Source: Candidatus Mesolinea sp. UBA5823
Lineage (GTDB): Bacteria; Chloroflexota; Anaerolineae; Anaerolineales; Anaerolineaceae
Reading direction: 5' to 3'
NCBI GenBank assembly: GCA_002417685.1
Contig: DICP01000006.1
Location: forward strand, 451-7,267
DNA length: 6,817 nucleotides
In this document: in pieces, positions 1 through 4,365 of the stretch
How the letters are laid out: each line of letters begins with the position of its first letter
Position numbering within the stretch: the stretch's first letter is position 1
Position numbers and translations under genes: made by a program
Notes under the pieces: model-generated
The model's input: the letters and a program-made list of their open reading frames with translations, nothing else
What the model was told of the DNA's origin: nothing
Databases searched by the model: none

Positions 1-55
1 ACTTCTAAAAAGATGCTGGATTTTTTATTTGCACAAGCTTTCATCTGCTGCAAAG

Positions 56-83
56 TTGACATTGCTGATAAAAAGGGTAGGAT
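56..83 (+). promoter_or_regulatory. Sigma70-type promoter of the redox operon
   Basis: A perfect -35 hexamer TTGACA lies at 56-61. It is followed, 16 bp on, by TAGGAT at 78-83, which keeps the four most conserved -10 positions (T, A, A, T). The predicted transcription start is near base 90, about 20 bases before the first plausible start codon of the HxlR gene and inside the inverted repeat at 89-107. This is the only good promoter seen upstream of the five-gene run ending at 3013. Confidence 0.6.
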
Positions 84-88
84 TTAAT

Positions 89-107
89 TACTATAAAAAA
101 TATAGTA
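89..107. promoter_or_regulatory. Inverted repeat, candidate HxlR operator
   Basis: The arms TACTATA (89-95) and TATAGTA (101-107) are perfect reverse complements, separated by five A. The repeat covers the predicted transcription start and touches the start codons of the regulator gene. Dimeric winged-helix repressors of the HxlR family typically bind short inverted repeats at their own promoters, so autorepression is a reasonable inference. The site is AT-rich, so chance cannot be excluded. Confidence 0.55.
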
Positions 108-110
108 GTG

Positions 111-428
111 ATGAAGATGAAACTAACTTGCCCAATTGAAAAAGCGACTTCCTTACTGGGCGCCAAGTGGACGCTGGAAATTATCTATTTCCTCCAAGAG
201 CGGCGCAGGTTTTGTGAGCTGCAAGAGCTATTAGGTGGGATTAACCCCGCCACGCTAACCCAACGGCTTAAGCTACTGGAAGCCGAGGGAATTGTGAACC
301 GCGAAGTGATCCCTGATGCCCAGCGGCATGTCGAATATAAGCTCAGCGCAAAAGGGAAGGACCTTGTGGTAGTTTTTCAGGAATTGGGCGCGTGGGTTTC
401 ACGTTGGTATCCAGAGGAGGCGCAATGA
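111..428 (+). CDS. HxlR-family winged-helix transcriptional regulator
   Basis: This 105-residue protein has the full HxlR (DUF24/MarR-like) layout. It begins with a Cys-Pro motif (C7), then the conserved Lys-Trp pair (19-20) and a helix-turn-helix containing ATLTQRL (47-53). The wing VEYKLSAKG lies at 74-82. Length is normal for the family. Members such as YodB and HypR of Bacillus sense electrophiles or oxidants through the N-terminal Cys, and C7 is in the matching place; a second Cys is at 35. The start is uncertain: GTG 108, ATG 111 and ATG 117 are all possible and none has a strong Shine-Dalgarno. I prefer ATG 111, which leaves six residues before the Cys. The stop overlaps the next start (ATGA, 425-428), indicating translational coupling. 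It probably controls the downstream redox genes through the palindrome at 89-107. Confidence 0.93.
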   Translation: MKMKLTCPIEKATSLLGAKWTLEIIYFLQERRRFCELQELLGGINPATLTQRLKLLEAEGIVNREVIPDAQRHVEYKLSAKGKDLVVVFQELGAWVSRWYPEEAQ

Positions 429-700
429 AAAAAATCGAAACGATCGACCTGAAACAATTTGGCATCCAAACAATTGGTAACTTTTGTGACCCCCTAACCG
501 GGGAATGCTATTCCGATGATGCAAAGGAGAAAATCATGGAAACAAAAATCGATCCCGTCTGCAAGATGGAAGTGAAGGTGGAAGGCGCTCAATATGTGAG
601 CGATTATGCTGGAGAAAAGTATTACTTCTGCTCGGCTGGCTGCCAGCACGCCTTTGAAGAAAATCCAGCTAAGTATGTGGAAAATACCGTGCAGGACTAA
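425..700 (+). CDS. Small YHS-domain metal-binding protein with N-terminal Cys extension
   Basis: This is a 91-residue protein. The C-terminal half (about 42-85) is a YHS domain: DPVCKM with C46, then YYFCSAGC with C69 and C73, then the NPAKYV ending. YHS domains are small Cys-bearing metal-binding modules found alone or attached to copper/heavy-metal transporters and oxygenases; the metal here is unknown. The first 37 residues are an extension not expected for the domain and carry CDPLTGEC (C21, C28). ATG 425 is chosen because AGAGGAGG (413-420) lies 4 bases upstream and the start overlaps the regulator stop; an in-frame ATG at 392 lies inside the regulator gene and lacks this support. A second in-frame ATG at 536 has its own strong ribosome site and would give a bare 54-residue YHS protein. 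Both forms may be made. Confidence 0.85.
   Translation: MKKIETIDLKQFGIQTIGNFCDPLTGECYSDDAKEKIMETKIDPVCKMEVKVEGAQYVSDYAGEKYYFCSAGCQHAFEENPAKYVENTVQD
524..538 (+). promoter_or_regulatory. Internal ribosome binding site and alternative start of the YHS protein
   Basis: AAGGAG (524-529) stands 6 bases before an in-frame ATG (536-538), an optimal arrangement inside the YHS reading frame. Initiation here would yield the YHS domain alone (54 residues), starting METKIDPVC. The upstream start at 425 has an equally good site, so the choice cannot be made from sequence alone. Confidence 0.5.
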
Positions 701-706
701 CCTGCA
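690..706 (+). other. Short hairpin at the YHS stop codon
   Basis: TGCAGG (690-695) and CCTGCA (701-706) form a perfect 6-bp stem around the loop ACTAA, which contains the stop codon. There is no T-run after it, so it is not a standard intrinsic terminator. It could be an RNA processing or stability element, or chance. Confidence 0.25.
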
Positions 707-730
707 GTACCTATCGTGTAGGAAGAAAAG

Positions 731-1675
731 ATGACCGCCGTAACGAATACACCCTTATTTGGCATCGCCATTGACCCGAACACAGTTGGGGTAGAGGAAG
801 CTTTTCGCCGCGCTGAGCTAGCAGATGCCAGCAGCGTAGACTTGATCACCATCCAAGACCACCCCTATAACCCGGAATTTTTGGATACTTGGACTTTACT
901 CTCCGCTCTGGCCGCGCGTACGGAAAGGGTGCACTTAGCCACAAACATGCTCAACTCTCCCCTACGGCCGCCAGCTATGATGGCTAAAATGGCAGCCACT
1001 TTAGATGTGGTTAGTGGAGGCAGGTTGGAATTAGGGCTAGGTTCCGGCGGCTACGTTGAAGGGATGCGCGCGTGGGGAGGTGTGGTTGGAGAAACCCCAG
1101 GAGAGCGTTATCAGGCTTTTCGGGAATACTTAGATATCTTGCAGGGAATGTTATCGGCTGCAGGACGCCAGTTTGCCTATGATGGCAAGTTTTATCAGCT
1201 AGGCCCGCTTATGAGTGGGCCGGAGCCTGCGCACCGCATCCCTTTATGGATTGGCGCTGGTCAGGAACGTATGCTGCGCTTAGCAGGCAGCAGAGGCGAT
1301 GGTTGGTTGATTGGCACAATATATATATTGCCAGAACAGTTGGATCAAGTGAACCAATGGCTGGATGAAGGTGCCATAAAGGTTGGGCGTAAGCCGGAGG
1401 ATGTGCGCCGAGGCTACAACCTTTTTGGCGCTATCCAGACGCATGCCGGCGAACGCTTTCGTTTTAATCGGCCCGGCTTACTCCAAGGATCCCCTCAAGA
1501 GTGGGTGGATACCTTGCTGCATTTTCACCGCCGCTACCGTCATGATACGTTTATATTCTGGCCGGTAGCTGGAAATGGAGAAACCCAGGTGAAGATCTTC
1601 TTGAACGAAATTGTTCCAGAAGTAAGGGAGCAGATCCAATTGGAAAGCATGAGAGAAAATAGTGTGGAGTCCTAA
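731..1675 (+). CDS. LLM-class (luciferase-like) flavin- or F420-dependent oxidoreductase
   Basis: This 314-residue protein has the luciferase-like TIM-barrel pattern. QDHPYNPEFLDTWT is at 42-55, LAARTERVHLATN at 60-72, and SPLRPPAMMAKMAATLD at 76-92. SGGRLELGLGSG follows at 95-106, then IPLWIGAG at 170-177 and GDGWLIG at 189-195. The QDHPY and SGGR(L/V)ELGLG signatures are typical of bacterial and archaeal members that use F420 or reduced FMN to oxidise or reduce small organic substrates. The cofactor and substrate cannot be told from sequence. Length is normal and no signal peptide is seen, so it is cytosolic. AGGAAG (720-725) lies 5 bases before the ATG. It follows the YHS gene by 30 bases and ends 2 bases before the next gene, so it belongs to the same operon. 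The neighbours suggest electrophile or redox-stress detoxification, which is inference. Confidence 0.9.
   Translation: MTAVTNTPLFGIAIDPNTVGVEEAFRRAELADASSVDLITIQDHPYNPEFLDTWTLLSALAARTERVHLATNMLNSPLRPPAMMAKMAATLDVVSGGRLELGLGSGGYVEGMRAWGGVVGETPGERYQAFREYLDILQGMLSAAGRQFAYDGKFYQLGPLMSGPEPAHRIPLWIGAGQERMLRLAGSRGDGWLIGTIYILPEQLDQVNQWLDEGAIKVGRKPEDVRRGYNLFGAIQTHAGERFRFNRPGLLQGSPQEWVDTLLHFHRRYRHDTFIFWPVAGNGETQVKIFLNEIVPEVREQIQLESMRENSVES
1202..1221 (+). other. Hairpin inside the LLM oxidoreductase gene
   Basis: GGCCCGCT (1202-1209) pairs with AGTGGGCC (1214-1221) through eight pairs, one of them G-T, closing a TATG loop. It lies in coding sequence (Q-L-G-P-L-M-S-G-P). No role is evident and no in-frame TGA lies upstream. 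Confidence 0.2.
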
Positions 1676-1677
1676 AA

Positions 1678-2292
1678 ATGGAAACTTTGAAGCTTACCAT
1701 TTATTCTGATTATGTTTGCCCTTGGTGTTACGTGGGGCAGGGTGCAGTGCAGAAGCTTAGCCAGAATTACCCCCTGGAGGTGACCTGGATGCCTTTTTAC
1801 TTGCGTCCGGATACCCCACCGGAAGGTATGGAGCTGCCGGCTCATGTAAAGGCGCACATGAAGGGGATGCAAACCCACTTGGTTCAAATGGCGAATGCTG
1901 CTGGTTTGAGGATGATCTTCCCGGATCGAATCCCGAACACACGTTTAGCACACGAAGCTACCGAGTACGCCCGTCAAAAAGGTAAGGCTAATGAATTCCA
2001 TCAGGCTGTCTTCGACCGCTATTACGGGCGAGGTGAAGATATTAGCCGATGGGAGGTTTTACAGCAGGCGGCTAAAGAGGCGAGCTTGGATGCTGATGAA
2101 ATGCGGGAGCAGGTTGAGCAAGGAAAATTCACTGCATTGGTGAGTGAACAAGTCAGACAGGCTGCAGAGTTAGGCGTCGATGGAGTCCCAACCTATATCT
2201 TGAATGACCGCTATGCGATTGTGGGTGCACAGCCTTATGAAGTATTTGAGCAAGCTATTCTGCAGTTAGCTAATGAAATAGAAAAGCCTTGA
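1678..2292 (+). CDS. DsbA/FrnE-family thiol-disulfide oxidoreductase (CPWC active site)
   Basis: This 204-residue protein has a thioredoxin fold with the DsbA helical insertion. The first strand, LKLTIYSDYV, leads to the active site C14-P-W-C17. The central helical domain spans about 55-155, and the cis-proline loop GVDGVPTYI has V170-P171. This matches the FrnE-like cytosolic DsbA group (Pfam DSBA/PF01323), which catalyses dithiol-disulfide exchange. There is no signal peptide, so it acts in the cytoplasm. GGAG at 1666-1669 precedes the ATG by 8 bases, and only two bases separate it from the LLM gene stop. It is the Cys-containing paralogue of the TGA-containing gene that follows: both have the active site at residues 14-17. 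The natural substrate is unknown; FrnE relatives are linked to oxidative and metal stress and to polyketide biosynthesis, so the symbol is left blank. Confidence 0.92.
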   Translation: METLKLTIYSDYVCPWCYVGQGAVQKLSQNYPLEVTWMPFYLRPDTPPEGMELPAHVKAHMKGMQTHLVQMANAAGLRMIFPDRIPNTRLAHEATEYARQKGKANEFHQAVFDRYYGRGEDISRWEVLQQAAKEASLDADEMREQVEQGKFTALVSEQVRQAAELGVDGVPTYILNDRYAIVGAQPYEVFEQAILQLANEIEKP

Positions 2293-2362
2293 AGCGAGTT
2301 AATTCCGCTGCTAAGCGCAGAGATGGTTGAACCGCGCGTAAAAAACGAAGAATGAGGAAAAT

Positions 2363-3013
2363 ATGTCTGAATTAAGACTTGATTTTTATCACGATGTCCT
2401 TTGAGTGTGGTGCTTTTTAGCCTCGGCGAGGCTACGACGCATTGTCAAAGACTATCCCCAGGTGCAAATAGTGCATCATGCCTTTGCCTTAGCCCCGGAT
2501 CGTAATGCGATTGCCCGCATGTTTGGTGGCGCTGAAGAAGGTAAGGATGAAATCATGGGGCATTGGGCGGCAGCTGCTTCCCAACCGGATGGCGAAGCGA
2601 TAAATGTGAAATTGATGCGCAGCCGCAGCTTTCCCTACCCTTACTCTATGCCTGGTTTACTGGCTTGTAAGGCAGCAGAGATGCAAGGGGGCATGCCTGC
2701 GCATTGGGATATGTTCGACCGCGTGCAGAAGGCGCATGCGGTGGAAGCGCGCAACATCACTGATACCACTGTGCTCAAGGACTGTGCTGCGGAAATTGGC
2801 TTGGACGTGGCGCGCTGGGAAGCGGATTTTGCCAGCCCGGAGGCAAAGCAGGCTGTGGAAGCAGATTTGCGCGAAGCACAGCAGTTGGGCGTGAATGCCG
2901 TGCCTACGCTGATATTCAACGAGCGTTGGATCCTGCCTGGGGCAGTGCCTGAAAGCACGCTGCGGCAAATCGTTGAAAACTTGCTGGAAGGGAAAAATCC
3001 TTTGGGAAAATAA
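2363..3013 (+). CDS. DsbA/FrnE-family oxidoreductase, predicted selenoprotein (UVWC active site)
   Basis: This is a 216-codon reading frame interrupted once, by TGA at codon 14 (2402-2404). Before it lies MSELRLDFYHDVL, a normal first strand; after it come V15-W16-C17 and an intact thioredoxin/DsbA fold. The downstream part includes SMPGLLACKAAE (about 95-106) and the cis-Pro loop GVNAVPTLIF (P181). The TGA aligns exactly with C14 of the upstream paralogue, the nucleophilic Cys of CxxC, so decoding as selenocysteine would give U14-V-W-C17. A SECIS-like stem-loop follows (2418-2434). The ATG has GAGG at 2354-2357, 5 bases upstream. A GTG start at 2405 would have no ribosome site and would delete the first strand and the catalytic residue. 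The alternatives are a recent nonsense mutation or a base error; the otherwise undamaged frame argues against old decay. The likely role is a cytosolic redox enzyme with raised nucleophilicity. Confidence 0.85.
2402..2404 (+). other. In-frame TGA, predicted selenocysteine codon
   Basis: This TGA is codon 14 of the frame opened by ATG 2363. It replaces the first Cys of the CxxC active site, the classic position of selenocysteine in thioredoxin-fold selenoproteins. It differs from a Cys codon (TGC/TGT) by one base. The resolving cysteine (TGC, 2411-2413) is kept. Confidence 0.8.
2418..2434 (+). promoter_or_regulatory. Bacterial SECIS-like stem-loop
   Basis: TAGCCTC (2418-2424) and GAGGCTA (2428-2434) form a perfect 7-bp stem with the three-base loop GGC (2425-2427). 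Twenty bases separate the TGA from the loop. The bacterial SECIS model expects a short apical loop with a G in its first two positions, on a stem roughly 16-37 bases after the UGA; all are met. A lower helix is possible: TGC (2411-2413) with GCA (2439-2441), extended by G-U pairs, below an internal loop. The stem is encoded with TTA, AGG, CTA and CGA codons, as if codon choice served the RNA fold. SelB binding is inferred. Confidence 0.75.
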
Positions 3014-3113
3014 TTTATAAGGCACCCTAAAAATTTGACAATAATTATTACAATCCGAAGGTATTAAGTGGATGAGAAACTATTGTTTAAGACAGACTTC
3101 AACTCACTTTAAA

Positions 3114-3144
3114 TTCACTAGGTTTATTACATCGGTATTATAAT
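3114..3144 (+). promoter_or_regulatory. Candidate promoter for the lipoprotein gene
   Basis: A perfect TATAAT is at 3139-3144. The best -35 match is TTCACT (3114-3119), 19 bp upstream and thus slightly long. Transcription would start near 3151, giving a leader of about 225 bases that contains the structured stretch at 3184-3300. The region is AT-rich, which raises the chance of a false match. Confidence 0.4.
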
Positions 3145-3183
3145 TTTTACGTCGATTAGACCTGTGAACTTTTAAATAGTTAG

Positions 3184-3300
3184 CTCTCCTTTTTTGTGAC
3201 ATCCTTCACACCCAATGTTGATATCTTCGTGTTGGAAGGTCTATAGGTGAAAGTATTCCGGTCCCATCTGAGGGGAAAGCTGAGGTCCTGACAAGGAGAG
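3184..3300 (+). other. Possible structured leader RNA in the gene-free stretch 3014-3377
   Basis: CTCTCCTT (3184-3191) and AAGGAGAG (3293-3300) are exact reverse complements that could close a domain of about 117 bases. Inside, CCTTCACAC (3203-3211) pairs with GTGT (3229-3232) and GAAGG (3235-3239) as a 9-bp stem with a two-base bulge. CTGAGG occurs twice (3268-3273 and 3280-3285). I cannot match it to a known riboswitch or RNA class. The rest of 3014-3377 is AT-rich with no convincing gene; an AATAATTATT palindrome lies at 3040-3049. No clear terminator follows the selenoprotein gene. Confidence 0.35.
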
Positions 3301-3377
3301 TGCGGAAAGTCTGAATAGAAAGTATATAGATATTTTAAACTGTTAATTTCACAAATTTTCAAAAAGGAGGAAAGGGT

Positions 3378-3989
3378 ATGAAAATTAAATCGTATTTACT
3401 TCTGGGGGTCCTAGTTATGTTGTGCGTTGTATTATCTGCCTGCTCAGGTTCAACTAACACTCCATTAGCTGATCCCACGGAGATTTCCTCTGAAGTCTCT
3501 CCAGAGGCTCCGACGGAGATACCCACAAAAGCTCCTACGCGGGAACCAACAAGAGCCCCAACCGAAACTCCGACAGAAGTACCGACAGAGGCACCTGCTG
3601 AATACGGACAAATCAAGATTAGGAATTGGAATAATCCTGATTTTTACTTGACTTATGACAAAGCAAAATGGGAACCCACGGATTATGGTGACCTTGAATC
3701 CAAAAGCTATGCTGGCTGCCATATCGGTGCCAATGGCTTTCGCGATGGCGGACCAGATGGGCCTCCCCCTTATACATATGAATCTGACACTCATTTCCTT
3801 GCTGACACAGAGTTTTCATTGGAACTTGAAATCCCCAAGGCGACCGGAGTTGCGGATATGATCCATGTCTATTGGGATGATTACGCATATCAATTAGCTC
3901 TTTTCCCAAGTACTGAACACTATGATGAGTGCGTTACGGAATTTTGGGAGGTAATGGAACTTTCCATAGCCAACGATTTTGGTCTTTAG
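3378..3989 (+). CDS. Secreted lipoprotein with Pro-Thr-Glu linker, unknown function
   Basis: This 203-residue protein starts with a lipoprotein signal peptide: a basic N-terminus (MKIK), a hydrophobic core, and lipobox L19-S-A-C22. C22 would be lipid-modified and the protein anchored on the outer face of the membrane. Residues about 32-75 form a low-complexity linker of PTE/PTK/PTR/PTEAP units, a spacer style common in Chloroflexota surface proteins. The remaining 125 or so residues form a compact domain rich in aromatic and acidic residues. It has two Cys (in SYAGCHIG and HYDECVTE) that could form a disulfide. I do not recognise the domain. AAGGAGG (3364-3370) lies 7 bases before the ATG, a strong ribosome site. 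The gene stands alone between two gene-poor, AT-richer stretches and has no visible functional link with its neighbours. The coding call is secure; the function is not known. Confidence 0.85.
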   Translation: MKIKSYLLLGVLVMLCVVLSACSGSTNTPLADPTEISSEVSPEAPTEIPTKAPTREPTRAPTETPTEVPTEAPAEYGQIKIRNWNNPDFYLTYDKAKWEPTDYGDLESKSYAGCHIGANGFRDGGPDGPPPYTYESDTHFLADTEFSLELEIPKATGVADMIHVYWDDYAYQLALFPSTEHYDECVTEFWEVMELSIANDFGL

Positions 3990-4006
3990 TTTTATAGCCT
4001 AAAGAC
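3982..4006 (+). terminator. Weak hairpin at the end of the lipoprotein gene
   Basis: GTCTTTAG (3982-3989) and CTAAAGAC (3999-4006) form a perfect 8-bp stem with a 9-base loop, and the left arm contains the stop codon. No T-run follows (ACCTCAAATA), so this is not a standard intrinsic terminator, but it may help end or protect the transcript. Confidence 0.3.
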
Positions 4007-4225
4007 ACCTCAAATAGAGGATAACGATATGCATTTCGATTTCACATTAGTCAGCCGAAGATTATTTGACCTGCCATCTCAGGAATCAATACCTTAGAAA
4101 AATTGCATATAAAAGAACACGCTTGCTGAATCTGTACCGATGACAAAGAGAAATACAAGACCTAAACATATAGCACACCGCGAATAAATGTAATTCCTTA
4201 TCCCTGTTGTAATGAGATGCATACG

Positions 4226-4261
4226 TTTGGCTGCTATTCTCATATTTCCTTAGCTGCCAAA
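4226..4261. repeat. Inverted repeat in the gene-free stretch 3990-4365
   Basis: TTTGGCTGCT (4226-4235) and AGCTGCCAAA (4252-4261) are inverted repeats matching at 9 of 10 positions, with a 16-base spacer. No T-run follows on either strand. The site lies about 65 bases upstream of the TATAAT used by the next gene, so an operator or an RNA hairpin is possible. Elsewhere in 3990-4365 I see only short, unsupported reading frames. Confidence 0.35.
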
Positions 4262-4324
4262 TCCAACTGAAGTACATTCACATCGAGGTGATACAATTCC
4301 TCAAAGGATATCCTCTCCATAGGG

Positions 4325-4330
4325 TATAAT
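4325..4330 (+). promoter_or_regulatory. -10 element of the CpXC gene
   Basis: A perfect TATAAT lies 35 bases before the ATG at 4366, giving a predicted leader of about 29 bases. No good -35 box stands at the proper distance (CAAAGG at 4302-4307), so the promoter may be weak or need an activator. Confidence 0.45.
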
Positions 4331-4365
4331 CCTAAGCCTTGAACCTTATATGAGAAAGAGATTTT

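Noticed and set aside
1..87. Open + frame from the window edge to TAA at 85-87, perhaps the tail of an upstream gene
   Set aside because: Only 28 codons, with no recognisable motif, AT-rich, and containing the operon promoter. It cannot be supported without upstream sequence.
392..424. Longer start at ATG 392 for the YHS protein
   Set aside because: It lies within the HxlR gene and has no ribosome site. ATG 425 has an ideal one and the ATGA overlap.
2402..2404. TGA as a pseudogene mutation or as a reassigned codon
   Set aside because: Other genes in the window end at TGA, so it is not reassigned globally. The single stop lies exactly at the catalytic Cys with a SECIS-like hairpin after it and no other damage. 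A sequencing error or recent mutation cannot be fully excluded.
2405..3013. Reading the second DsbA-like gene as a normal protein starting at GTG 2405
   Set aside because: There is no ribosome site upstream of the GTG, and this start would remove the first strand and the first catalytic residue. The ATG at 2363 is in frame, has a ribosome site and encodes the expected strand.
2641..3025. - strand frames opposite the second DsbA-like gene
   Set aside because: They are antisense shadows of a well-conserved coding sequence, with no motif or ribosome site of their own.
3035..3067. TTGACA at 3035-3040 as a second promoter, with the AATAATTATT palindrome as a Fur/PerR-like box
   Set aside because: No -10 match at 16-18 bp, and the palindrome does not follow the 7-1-7 Fur/PerR pattern. 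AT-rich sequence yields such matches by chance.
3359..3616. - strand frame with repeated VGxSVGA pattern opposite the lipoprotein gene
   Set aside because: The repetition is only the reverse reading of the Pro-Thr-Glu repeat codons. The + strand gene has a lipobox and a strong ribosome site.
4029..4097. 22-codon + reading frame with GAGGA upstream (MHFDFTLVSRR...)
   Set aside because: Very short, with no known motif and loose ribosome-site spacing. Kept only as a possibility.
4086..4277. 63-residue - strand reading frame in the gene-free stretch
   Set aside because: No clear ribosome site, unusual composition rich in Tyr, Ser and Arg, and no recognisable domain. It also spans the inverted repeat.
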